From: a virus
Length of the DNA stretch: 30,323 nucleotides
IMG/VR virus record: IMGVR_UViG_3300010412_000055
Span: 1-30,323 of that record
Direction: 5' to 3' (one strand)
Position numbers and translations under genes: made by a program. The stretch's first letter is position 1. Each line of letters opens with the position of its first letter. Shown piece by piece: positions 1 to 5,889 of this stretch. The notes beneath the pieces were generated by a model. It searched no databases, was not told the origin of the DNA, and worked only from the letters and a program-made list of their open reading frames with translations.

Positions 1-271
1 AATCATCGTAAGCATGAATATCAGCACCCTTCTCGACGAGATATTTCACGACATCGAGATGTCTATTTTCAGCAGCCCATCTCAGCGCATAATCATCGTA
101 AGCATGAATATCAGCACCATTCTCGACGAGATATTTCACGACATCGAGATGACCATTTCGAGCAGCCAATCTCAGCGCATAATCATTCTCGAAACGAAAA
201 TTTAATTTTTCAACCTCATCAATATCGCCATTTTTAGAATCGGCAATAAGCTCTTTAGAATAATTAATCAT
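1..271 (-). CDS. Ankyrin-repeat protein, N-terminal part (cut by left edge)
   Basis: The gene begins with ATG at 271-269, 17 bases after the exonuclease stop, behind an AAAGAGAAA ribosome site, and runs off the left edge. The protein starts [16 protein letters not shown] and passes into ankyrin repeats of 33 residues ([29 protein letters not shown]). Its first 20 residues resemble those of the ankyrin protein at 1807-2385, but the first repeat is shortened and reads [10 protein letters not shown] instead of a full helix-turn-helix. Ankyrin repeats bind proteins; in intracellular bacteria such proteins are often secreted effectors, but no secretion signal is visible here. The gene has no promoter of its own in sight and probably shares the exonuclease transcript. 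The codon cut at base 1 fits the ankyrin frame at the right edge if 7 bases are missing, so this is probably the N-terminal part of that gene. Confidence 0.85.
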   Translation of the reverse strand, partial: MINYSKELIADSKNGDIDEVEKLNFRFENDYALRLAARNGHLDVVKYLVENGADIHAYDDYALRWAAENRHLDVVKYLVEKGADIHAYDD

Positions 272-288
272 TGTTTTCTCTTTGTTTA

Positions 289-1185
289 TTACTTTATTAA
301 CAATCTTCTTTGGCAATTTCCTAAAATTGTATATTGTTTCGATATATCCGGCAGATCTTTTTTTAGTTTTTTTACATCTATTCTTTGTTGTCCTTTTTGC
401 TCTTTATATGTCGCTATAGTTTTACCTTGATATGTTAATATTTCATTATTTTTTAAATATATAGCTATTTTGTCTTTTATCTTTTTTTCTTTATTTTGAG
501 CAATTTTTATCGTTTCTTTTATTTCAGTAAGAGATTCCAGCTCTTTTAAAATCTCATAATCTGCCTCAATAGATGATCCATTACATTTATACAGCAACTC
601 AACATCATTTTTACATACTGGGGCAGGAGGTATTTTCTTTATAACTAAATTCCAGAATTCTATTGCTTTATTTCTTATTGCTTTTTCTAATTCTTCATTT
701 CTATTGTAATAATACAAATTAACTGAATCATTAAATGCGACCGCAATATCAACTTTTTCGCAGTCTGTGATATATGCGTAATGGGCAACCTGTGCTAAGC
801 AGTAATCAGGAATCTGATCTGTTCCTGGTTCGCCCCATATTTTTTTACGATTTGTTGATTTAGCTTCAACAACTATTTTTATTTCGCCTCTCTCATCTTC
901 AACATAACCGTCTAAATTTGCGAATAAAAAATTATGCTCTGTATCATATATTGTTCCGTGGTTGTACACAGTATTACCGGTAATATTTTCATACTCTTCC
1001 ATAATAATTGGCTCTAGCGCATTTCCCCTTTTAATCGAGAAATTTTCTTCTGAATTTATATCTTTATTGACCTTTTCGTTGAAAAGTTCTACAGCAGTTT
1101 TATATGGATTTATTCCTAGTATTGCGGATACATCACTTCCACCAATCCCATTACATCTGTTTTCTTTTTGTTTTTCTGTTAGCAT
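289..1185 (-). CDS. YqaJ-type viral recombinase (lambda exonuclease family)
   Basis: A 298-residue nuclease of the YqaJ/lambda-exonuclease (PD-(D/E)XK) fold, which degrades one strand of linear double-stranded DNA to leave single strands for annealing. Visible motifs are [11 protein letters not shown] at residues 14-24, GNALEP with a candidate Glu at 58, the catalytic-type Asp in LDGYVED at 92, and the E-x-K pair in VVEAKST at 107-109. AQVAHY near 131-136 matches the conserved Gln region of the family. The start ATG at 1185 follows AAAAAGGA. The natural partner is the RecT-like annealing protein at 28932-29849; the two become near neighbours, separated only by an ankyrin gene, if the molecule is circular. 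Transcription probably starts at the TTGCAA promoter at 1212-1240, inside the 3' end of the preceding ankyrin gene. Confidence 0.92.
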   Translation of the reverse strand: MLTEKQKENRCNGIGGSDVSAILGINPYKTAVELFNEKVNKDINSEENFSIKRGNALEPIIMEEYENITGNTVYNHGTIYDTEHNFLFANLDGYVEDERGEIKIVVEAKSTNRKKIWGEPGTDQIPDYCLAQVAHYAYITDCEKVDIAVAFNDSVNLYYYNRNEELEKAIRNKAIEFWNLVIKKIPPAPVCKNDVELLYKCNGSSIEADYEILKELESLTEIKETIKIAQNKEKKIKDKIAIYLKNNEILTYQGKTIATYKEQKGQQRIDVKKLKKDLPDISKQYTILGNCQRRLLIK

Positions 1186-1211
1186 GGATTTTTCCTTTTT
1201 GTTTTTTTATA

Positions 1212-1240
1212 AAAATAACGTAATTTTTAATTTTTTGCAA
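1212..1240 (-). promoter_or_regulatory. Promoter for exonuclease gene (copy 1 of repeated promoter)
   Basis: On the minus strand TTGCAA (1240-1235) is followed by a 17-base spacer, AAAATTAAAAATTACGT, and TATTTT (1217-1212). The same element occurs at 2412-2440 and 29879-29907 in the same position relative to an ankyrin 3' end and a downstream start codon. The -35 hexamer lies inside the last codons of the ankyrin gene at 1227-1781. Confidence 0.55.
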
Positions 1241-1781
1241 CTATTTTTTTTAGATATTTGACAACGTCGAGACGTCTATTTTCAGCAGCCCATCTCAGCG
1301 CAAAATCATCCCGAGCATGAATATCAGCACCCTTCTCGACGAGATATTTCACCAAGTCGAGATGACCATTTTTTGCAGACCATCTAAGCGCAAAATCATC
1401 GTAAGCATGAACATCAGCTCCATTCTCAACGAGATACTTCACCACATTGAGATGGCCATTATGAGCAGCCCATCTCAGCGCATAATCATCCCGAGCACGA
1501 ATATCAGCACCTTTCTCGACGAGATATTTCACGACATCGAGATGACCGATTGCAGCAGCCGATCTCAGCGCACAATCATCATCGGCATGAATATCAGCAC
1601 CGTTCTCAATGAGAGATTTCACATATTCGAGGTGGCCGATTGCAGCAGCCCATCTCAGCGCATAATCATCGTAAGCATGAATATCAGCACCGTTCTCGAC
1701 GAGATATTTCACAACGTCGAGACGGCCACGCTTAGCGGCGTCTATTAGAGCTTCATTTTTATTTTCGGTTGTGTTTTCCAT
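1227..1781 (-). CDS. Ankyrin-repeat protein
   Basis: A 184-residue protein made almost entirely of ankyrin repeats: about five full 33-residue units plus caps. The N-terminus is MENTTENKNEALIDAAKRGR and the C-terminus is KYLKKIVAKN. The start follows AAGGAACAGGAAT. There is no signal peptide and no membrane segment. The repeats are nearly identical at the DNA level, and the region is visibly richer in G+C than the phage genes around it. Both points suggest recent tandem duplication or gene conversion and an outside origin. The stop of the upstream ankyrin gene (1807) lies 25 bases away, so the two are probably cotranscribed. The last codons carry the promoter of the exonuclease gene. Ankyrin repeats mediate protein-protein contact; the target is unknown. 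An effector acting in a eukaryotic host is an inference. Confidence 0.88.
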   Translation of the reverse strand: MENTTENKNEALIDAAKRGRLDVVKYLVENGADIHAYDDYALRWAAAIGHLEYVKSLIENGADIHADDDCALRSAAAIGHLDVVKYLVEKGADIRARDDYALRWAAHNGHLNVVKYLVENGADVHAYDDFALRWSAKNGHLDLVKYLVEKGADIHARDDFALRWAAENRRLDVVKYLKKIVAKN

Positions 1782-1806
1782 ATTCCTGTTCCTTATTAAT
1801 TACTGT

Positions 1807-2385
1807 TTAAATATTTTTTTTAGGGTGGCGCTTGCCGCTTTGATTCTGAGATTGAGCCAGTGCAGTGAGATACTTCGCCACCTCAAAATGACCATTTCGA
1901 GCAGCCAATCTCAGCGCATAATCATCATCGGCATGAATATCAGCACCCTTCTCAATGAGATACTTCACTACGTCGAGATGATTACACGCAGTGGCCCATC
2001 TCAGCGCAGAATCATCATCGGAATGAACATTGGCACCCTTCTCAACGAGATACTTCACCACGTCGAGATGACCACGCGCAGCAGCCCATATCAGCGCGCA
2101 ATCATCCCAAGCATGAATATCAGCACCCTTCTCAATGAGATACTTCACCACATCAAGATGACCCTTCTCAGAAGCCCATCTCAGCGCATAATCATCATCG
2201 GCATGAATATCAGCACCTTTCTCGACGAGATATTTCACGACATCGAGATGACCGATTGCAGCAGCCGATCTCAGAGCACCATCATCATCAGCATGAACAT
2301 TGGCACCATTCTCAATGCAGCTTTTCACCTCATCAAGATCGCCATTTTTAGCAGCGGAAATAAGGTTTTCAGAATAATTAATCAT
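1807..2385 (-). CDS. Ankyrin-repeat protein
   Basis: A 192-residue ankyrin protein, first gene of the ank-ank-exo transcript. The N-terminus MINYSENLISAAKNGDLDEV forms a cap, followed by about five 33-residue repeats (residues 25-180) of the [29 protein letters not shown] type. It ends in a short polar, basic tail, QNQSGKRHPKKNI, unlike the other copies. The start is set by a strong AAGGAG site 7 bases before ATG. The TTGCAA-N17-TATATT promoter at 2412-2440 lies just upstream. The N-terminus is clearly related to that of the ankyrin gene at the left edge, so the two are paralogues. No secretion signal or membrane segment is visible. An effector or host-interaction role is inferred from the repeat type and the viral context only. 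Confidence 0.88.
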   Translation of the reverse strand: MINYSENLISAAKNGDLDEVKSCIENGANVHADDDGALRSAAAIGHLDVVKYLVEKGADIHADDDYALRWASEKGHLDVVKYLIEKGADIHAWDDCALIWAAARGHLDVVKYLVEKGANVHSDDDSALRWATACNHLDVVKYLIEKGADIHADDDYALRLAARNGHFEVAKYLTALAQSQNQSGKRHPKKNI

Positions 2386-2411
2386 TGGTTTCTCCTTGTT
2401 TGGTTTTTATA

Positions 2412-2440
2412 AATATAACGTAATTTTTAATTTTTTGCAA
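2412..2440 (-). promoter_or_regulatory. Promoter for ankyrin genes (copy 2 of repeated promoter)
   Basis: On the minus strand TTGCAA (2440-2435), a 17-base spacer nearly identical to the other two copies, and TATATT (2417-2412) lie about 27 bases before the ATG at 2385. This is the best match to the sigma-70 consensus of the three copies. It overlaps the 3' end of an ankyrin pseudogene. Confidence 0.6.
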
Positions 2441-2638
2441 CTATTTTTTTTATATATTTCACTACGTCAAGATGACCGTTAAGAGAAGCCTCTACCAGCG
2501 CACAATCACACTCAGCATGAATATCAGCACCATTCCCGACGAGATATTTCACCACGTCGAGATGACCATTTTTGGCAGACTATCTAAGCGCAAAATCATC
2601 ATCGGCATTAACATCACCGCCCCAAACAATGCATATTG
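2427..2638 (-). pseudogene. Ankyrin-repeat pseudogene (3' fragment)
   Basis: Read on the minus strand, this fragment gives DVNADDDFALR, then an in-frame amber codon (TAG at 2582-2580), then [19 protein letters not shown], one more diverged repeat, and the ending [10 protein letters not shown] before TAA. It aligns with the end of the gene at 1227-1781, where the same position reads TGG (FALRWSAKNGHL). A single TGG to TAG change therefore interrupts it. No in-frame start codon lies directly upstream, and the similarity stops near 2638. The fragment and the following promoter look like a duplicated block left over from expansion of the ankyrin cluster. Confidence 0.75.
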
Positions 2639-2732
2639 GCCGATAGTTATACAAACTCATTTTGGGTTCATACTATATTTTTTAATAATTATACAAAATT
2701 CCTTAAACATTTAAAATAAAAACTATGTTTTA

Positions 2733-2761
2733 TTGTTAATATTTTTATGTTATTATATATT
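2733..2761 (+). promoter_or_regulatory. Candidate promoter for Cro-like/ATPase genes
   Basis: TTGTTA (2733-2738), a 17-base spacer and TATATT (2756-2761) lie 25 bases before the start of the Cro-like gene. The gap from 2640 to 2786 otherwise shows no gene. This would be the rightward early promoter, diverging from the ankyrin/exonuclease transcript. Confidence 0.45.
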
Positions 2762-2786
2762 TTTATCCAAAGAATGAGGACTAACA

Positions 2787-3041
2787 ATGAAAAAAATTAA
2801 TAAAGAGCATTTGTTTGCCCTTGACATCAAAGTTTTTGAGGGTATTGTAAAAGAATTTGGAAATATGAATAATCTTCATAAAAAATGCGCATCTATTACA
2901 AATGATAAATTTTCTTTGTCAACACTTAGATATTCTTACAGAGTAAAAAGAATGTCTCCGTACACTGCATATGTTATTGAAAAAGCATCGGATGGTAAAG
3001 TTGGGAGATCTGAATTAATTCCTAACTTTTATAAAGATTGA
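2787..3041 (+). CDS. Cro/YdaS-like small DNA-binding regulator
   Basis: An 84-residue protein with an AGGA site before its ATG. The C-terminal half, SPYTAYVIEKASDGKVGRSELIPNFYKD, has the pattern of the recognition and final segments of Cro/YdaS-like phage regulators (a pattern like xxAxxIExAxxGKVxRxxLxP). The N-terminal half would supply the first helices but is not a clear match. It is the first gene of a rightward pair, 9 bases before the ATPase gene, and it sits opposite the leftward ankyrin/exonuclease transcript. That is where a lambdoid phage carries its Cro-type switch protein. I infer that it represses one or both divergent promoters between 2412 and 2761. No CI-type partner is visible. 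Confidence 0.6.
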   Translation: MKKINKEHLFALDIKVFEGIVKEFGNMNNLHKKCASITNDKFSLSTLRYSYRVKRMSPYTAYVIEKASDGKVGRSELIPNFYKD

Positions 3042-3050
3042 GAATTATAA

Positions 3051-4373
3051 ATGTCTATATTTTCTGCGCTACCAGATTATGCTATAGAAATAATAAAAAA
3101 AAGAAAAAAATATTATTTTATTAGAAAATCTGGTGCGCAAGAAATAATAAATTCTAACGAAACAATTGAATTTTTAAATAATTGCGATGATTCTGTATTT
3201 CCTATAAAAAAACCATTTTTTAAATGGGATGATTTAGTTCAATATTTTTATAATGCTTCAATATATCCGAATTTAGACGTTAGCAATATAGCCGCAATGG
3301 CATTAATATCATTTATTCTATCAAGGCGCTACGTTACTAATGCAAAAAATACAACAAATTTATACTTTATTGTTGTTGGGTCTACTGGAAGTGGTAAAGA
3401 TGGGCCATTAAAACAATTACAAAAAGCTTGCCTAGAATTAAATATACATAATGATTTTACACTAGCAATACCGACAGCAAAAAGGTCTCTTTTTGAGCTT
3501 ATGGATAGCGATAATGCATCTTTCCGAAAACTTTTGCGAATTAAAGAATTTGGAATGGTTCTCAATCAAATATTGCTTAGCGGATCAATTCAAAGACAAC
3601 TGCTCTCAGAAATATGTAATCTGTGGGATGCTTCAGATTCTATTTATCAAAATAACCAATATGTAGAGGGTAGCGGCGTTCAAAATTCTGCAAAGGTTAT
3701 TGAAAGGCCTGCCTTGACATTAGTTGGAGATACTGTTCCAGAACTTCTATATCCATTGTTTAAAGGCAAGCATAATTTAGAAGCAACTGGATTTATCAAT
3801 AGATTTATTGTTGCGCAAACTGGAGAAAAGCCGTCAATTAATTTTGAACCGCATGCAATTCTTTCTGAAAAATTTATCGAATGGCATCAAATCGTTTCTA
3901 CTCGATATAGTGTATCTCTTAATAAACATATAATAATTAACTTTACAGATTGCGCAAAAAACGCAATTCAAAATATAAAAGTTCCAAATGATAATTTATG
4001 GGCCAGGCATATCGAACAAGTAATGAAATGGTCTTTGTCTGAATCTCTTATTAATAATCCACATGCTACAGAAATAAATTCATATAATATACTATGCGCT
4101 GAAAAGAAAATTAGATTTTACCGAGAATCTTTCGTAAAAGATTTAGAAAAAGTAGAATCTATTAAAAAAATAGAAACTGACATATACATTAAAATGTATA
4201 AAGTCCTAAAGAAAATTAAGAGGAAAGATAATTATTTTAGATTAAAGGACGTTTATAAGTATTCTCATATTCACAAATTTGAATGGTTGGAAATGTGTCC
4301 CTTTTTAGAATCAGCAGGAGTTATTAGAGTGGATCGTTCAGTTTCTCCGCCTAGGCATTATTTGATAAAATAA
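3051..4373 (+). CDS. DUF3987-like P-loop ATPase (replication-associated)
   Basis: A 440-residue protein with a P-loop GSTGSGKD at residues 110-117. Asp stands where Ser or Thr normally follows the Lys of Walker A. Further on are LLSEICNLWDASDSIY, then ALTLVGDTVPELLY and ATGFINRFIVAQTGE. Together these resemble the order seen in DUF3987 proteins, a group of phage and plasmid ATPases often fused to primases or acting as replicative helicases. There is no primase domain here. The C-terminus (residues 375-440) looks like a winged-helix segment. The gene follows the Cro-like gene by 9 bases and is presumably cotranscribed with it. Its role beside the O/P pair is unclear; a helicase, loader or DNA-processing ATPase are all possible. 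The family assignment is from memory of motifs and is moderately sure. Confidence 0.6.
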   Translation: MSIFSALPDYAIEIIKKRKKYYFIRKSGAQEIINSNETIEFLNNCDDSVFPIKKPFFKWDDLVQYFYNASIYPNLDVSNIAAMALISFILSRRYVTNAKNTTNLYFIVVGSTGSGKDGPLKQLQKACLELNIHNDFTLAIPTAKRSLFELMDSDNASFRKLLRIKEFGMVLNQILLSGSIQRQLLSEICNLWDASDSIYQNNQYVEGSGVQNSAKVIERPALTLVGDTVPELLYPLFKGKHNLEATGFINRFIVAQTGEKPSINFEPHAILSEKFIEWHQIVSTRYSVSLNKHIIINFTDCAKNAIQNIKVPNDNLWARHIEQVMKWSLSESLINNPHATEINSYNILCAEKKIRFYRESFVKDLEKVESIKKIETDIYIKMYKVLKKIKRKDNYFRLKDVYKYSHIHKFEWLEMCPFLESAGVIRVDRSVSPPRHYLIK

Positions 4374-4400
4374 GTTAGTGAAATTGGTGAAGTATTTTAA

Positions 4401-4571
4401 TCATTCATCTTCCACTAGAAAAACATATAAATATCCATTTTCAAACTGCTTAACTACTGAAATTGTATAATTAATGCCATTATTTTTATTAGTTAATTTG
4501 TTTCCAACTATATATCGATGATATATAGTATTTCGTGCATTACACATTACTATACCATTTCTATTTTTCAT
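4401..4571 (-). CDS. Small hypothetical protein, overlaps upstream gene
   Basis: A 56-residue frame starting with ATG at 4571-4569, which overlaps the end of the preceding minus-strand gene (AATGAAAAATAG: the start lies before the TAG stop at 4563-4561). Such an overlap suggests translational coupling. A longer version of the frame (start at 4643) exists, but it would be buried in the upstream gene. The protein MKNRNGIVMCNARNT... ends in ENGYLYVFLVEDE and has a beta-rich, soluble look. I do not recognise it. It ends 27 bases from the convergent ATPase gene. Confidence 0.5.
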   Translation of the reverse strand: MKNRNGIVMCNARNTIYHRYIVGNKLTNKNNGINYTISVVKQFENGYLYVFLVEDE

Positions 4572-4863
4572 TATAAGTTTTTTCAAAAATATCATTTCTA
4601 ATAAAATAGAATTCTCCACATAATCCTTGAACGAGCCAATCATTCTCCTGGCATTCCATACGTCCTTCTAAAGTTGTCATATAAGCATAATATTTATTGT
4701 TTTGATTAGTAAAAACATTCAGAAGTGGAACGTCTACTAAATTCCCATCAGGGCTACAAAAGAACTCATCAATTACGTTTCTGTTCATATATTCTTTAAG
4801 AAGTTGTTTGTTTAACTTCCAAGCATTAATGCACTGTGGCTTTTGATAAATTTTTTTGCACAA
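4561..4863 (-). CDS. PGDYG-like small phage protein, probable 5' frameshift
   Basis: The open frame gives YQKPQCINAWKL near the start and TLEGRMECQENDWLVQGLCGEFYFIRNDIFEKTYNEK at the end (here in part: DWLVQGLCGEFYF). This matches the common phage protein family whose members begin with a RKKPVxxEA-like motif and end with GDWIxxGVxGEFYPxKPDIFEKTYE. The function is unknown. The only start in this frame is TTG at 4863, poorly placed for the AAAGGA site. A well-placed ATG lies at 4871-4869, 7 bases after AAAGGA, but in another frame. One extra A in the run of seven A's (plus-strand T's 4851-4857) would join that ATG to the frame, giving MSYCAKKIYQKPQ. So the gene is frameshifted, phase-variable, read by slippage, or carries a sequencing error. 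Confidence 0.65.
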   Translation of the reverse strand: MCKKIYQKPQCINAWKLNKQLLKEYMNRNVIDEFFCSPDGNLVDVPLLNVFTNQNNKYYAYMTTLEGRMECQENDWLVQGLCGEFYFIRNDIFEKTYNEK

Positions 4864-4999
4864 TAAGACATAATCTTTTCCTTTCGTTTTTTTATAATAT
4901 ATTATGGCCTAAATACAGCGTTCTTATGTTTATTATTTAAATACTTGAACAAATTAATTAAATTACATTATATTTGGGCCGCGTTCGTTATTTGTTTGT

Positions 5000-5057
5000 A
5001 AAAAAAATGCCACTTCGATTTAAAATTGATCCCAAATCTCAATTTATCAAAGTGGCA
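5000..5057 (-). terminator. Rho-independent terminator of the regulator cassette
   Basis: On the minus strand a hairpin with outer stem TGCCACTTTGAT / ATCGAAGTGGCA (5057-5046 with 5019-5008, one imperfect pair) and an inner AAATTGA/TCAATTT stem is followed by eight T's (plus-strand A's 5000-5007). It lies 34 bases after the stop at 5091. Confidence 0.85.
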
Positions 5058-5090
5058 TATATAAATACTATACCAAATATTTTCTCATAG

Positions 5091-5300
5091 TCAATCCATT
5101 TTATGTTTCTTCATATATTCCAATATTTCCCATCTTAAAAACCCAACCTTAACTTTTTGACCATATTTGTTGTTTGTATAAATAAGTGATGGAAAATCTT
5201 TATGCGACCCTCCACTACCTTTTGCCCAATTTAATATTGTATTCGTTGTAACATTCATTAACTTAGATGCTTCCTTGATGCTTACTAATGCACTACTCAT
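5091..5300 (-). CDS. AlpA/excisionase-like HTH regulator
   Basis: A 69-residue protein, MSSALVSIKEASKLMNVTTN..., with a MerR/AlpA-type helix-turn-helix (IKEASKLMNVTTNTILNWAKG, residues 8-28) and a wing (KVGFLRWEILEYMKKH). I choose ATG at 5300 because AAGGAG precedes it at the right distance; a longer frame reaching 5420 would overlap the zinc-ribbon gene in another frame. Proteins of this type are phage transcription regulators or excisionases. It is the second gene of a two-gene cassette (zinc ribbon, HTH) with its own strong promoter and terminator, and it faces the HTH-O-P operon that starts at 5689. With no integrase visible, a regulator of the replication operon is more likely than an excisionase. 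Confidence 0.75.
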   Translation of the reverse strand: MSSALVSIKEASKLMNVTTNTILNWAKGSGGSHKDFPSLIYTNNKYGQKVKVGFLRWEILEYMKKHKMD

Positions 5301-5319
5301 TATAATTCTCCTTATGTTG

Positions 5320-5487
5320 TTAATCACAAAAACTACGGCAGCAAAACGGACATCCAGTAATGTATGCTTCCGCAGAATATCTATCAAAAACATTCTTGCC
5401 GCAGCAGTGGCAATTTCCATTTACTGGGCAAAAAACTGGTAATTTTTGTTCTTTGCAAAATTGAACATGTTCTTCGTATTTTGTCAT
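5320..5487 (-). CDS. Small zinc-ribbon protein
   Basis: A 55-residue gene that begins MTKYEEHVQFCKEQKLPVF and ends TGCPFCCRSFCD. It has AGGAGA before the ATG at 5487-5485 and a near-consensus promoter upstream. Cysteines are arranged as CHCCG (residues 27-30 region) and CPFCC...C (47-54), a likely zinc-binding knuckle pair. The next gene starts 19 bases after its stop. I recall similar small proteins with an FCPxNGxCxxCG...TGCPxC pattern as conserved hypotheticals in phages and bacteria, without a known function. A role in transcription control or host takeover is a guess. The reading frame, ribosome site and promoter together make the gene convincing despite its size. Confidence 0.8.
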   Translation of the reverse strand: MTKYEEHVQFCKEQKLPVFCPVNGNCHCCGKNVFDRYSAEAYITGCPFCCRSFCD

Positions 5488-5530
5488 TTTTTGATCTCCT
5501 GTTTTGTTTTTATCTGTTTTTGCATCAGAT

Positions 5531-5564
5531 AGGTATAGTATAACCTATTTTTTGAAAGTGTCAA
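5531..5564 (-). promoter_or_regulatory. Strong promoter with overlapping operator-like dyad
   Basis: On the minus strand TTGACA (5564-5559), a 16-base spacer and TATACT (5542-5537) nearly match the sigma-70 consensus. The -10 region lies inside a near-palindrome on the plus strand, AGGTATAGTATAACCT (5531-5546), which is perfect if one A is left out. A repressor or autoregulating HTH protein could bind it. The two nearest HTH genes (5091-5300 and 5689-5880) are the obvious candidates. Confidence 0.75.
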
Positions 5565-5688
5565 TAATTATTTTTAACTTATTTTATATTTTTACGAATT
5601 TTTTAAAAGCTTCCTTTTCGCTTGTGATTTTTTTTGTAATGGATTATTATAATTTAGTCTAATTAATTACAAAATAGGATAAACATTT

Positions 5689-5880
5689 ATGAATTCAATA
5701 ATTAGCGTAGCTGATTTTTTAAAACGAGTGCCTATCTGCAAGGCTTCTCTATACAATCTGTGGAAACATGGAAAAGGCCCAAAAAGCATATTCATTGGTG
5801 GGCGACGATTCATTACAGAAAAAGCGCTCAACGAATGGATGGAGTCTCTTGAGCAATCGTCTGAAAATCAAAATAGCTAA
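5689..5880 (+). CDS. HTH DNA-binding protein (AlpA/MerR-like)
   Basis: A 63-residue protein with a helix-turn-helix of the AlpA/MerR-like type: SVADFLKRVPICKASLYNLW (residues 6-25), then GKGPKSIFIGGRRFITEKALNEWM, the usual wing-and-helix of such regulators. The ribosome site is AGGATAAACATTT before ATG. A TATAAT at 5648-5653 could be its -10 box, without a good -35. It is the first gene of the operon with the O-like (10 bases on) and P-like genes, and it diverges from the strong leftward promoter at 5537-5564. It probably controls replication genes, its own promoter, or the divergent cassette. Pfam-level subfamily cannot be told by eye. Confidence 0.72.
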   Translation: MNSIISVADFLKRVPICKASLYNLWKHGKGPKSIFIGGRRFITEKALNEWMESLEQSSENQNS

Positions 5881-5889
5881 GCCTATACG

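Larger units (their letters stand above)
1255..2620. repeat. Ankyrin-coding tandem repeats, 99-base period
   Basis: Across this stretch, at 1-205 and at 29930-30323, near-identical 99-base units recur (hallmarks on the plus strand: CGACGAGATATTTCAC and AGCAGCCCATCTCAGCGCA). Each unit encodes one 33-residue ankyrin repeat on the minus strand. The DNA similarity exceeds what the protein motif requires. These units are likely sites for recombination, copy-number change and assembly collapse. Confidence 0.85.

Noticed and set aside
14-2714. Long plus-strand open frames across the ankyrin region (for example 1317-1748 and 1771-2412, proteins rich in [16 protein letters not shown]) and at 29902-30132
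   Set aside because: They are the antisense of near-identical ankyrin repeats. They are open only because the coding strand repeats every 99 bases, and they have no ribosome sites or domain sense.
4906-4980. Inverted repeat GGCCTAAATA / TATTTGGGCC with GCGTTC after each arm
   Set aside because: Nine of ten bases match over a 55-base separation in AT-rich sequence. It could be an operator pair, but nothing else supports it.
5301-5420. N-terminal extension of the AlpA-like gene to 5420
   Set aside because: The extension runs inside the zinc-ribbon gene in another frame, while AAGGAG before ATG at 5300 gives a good start.
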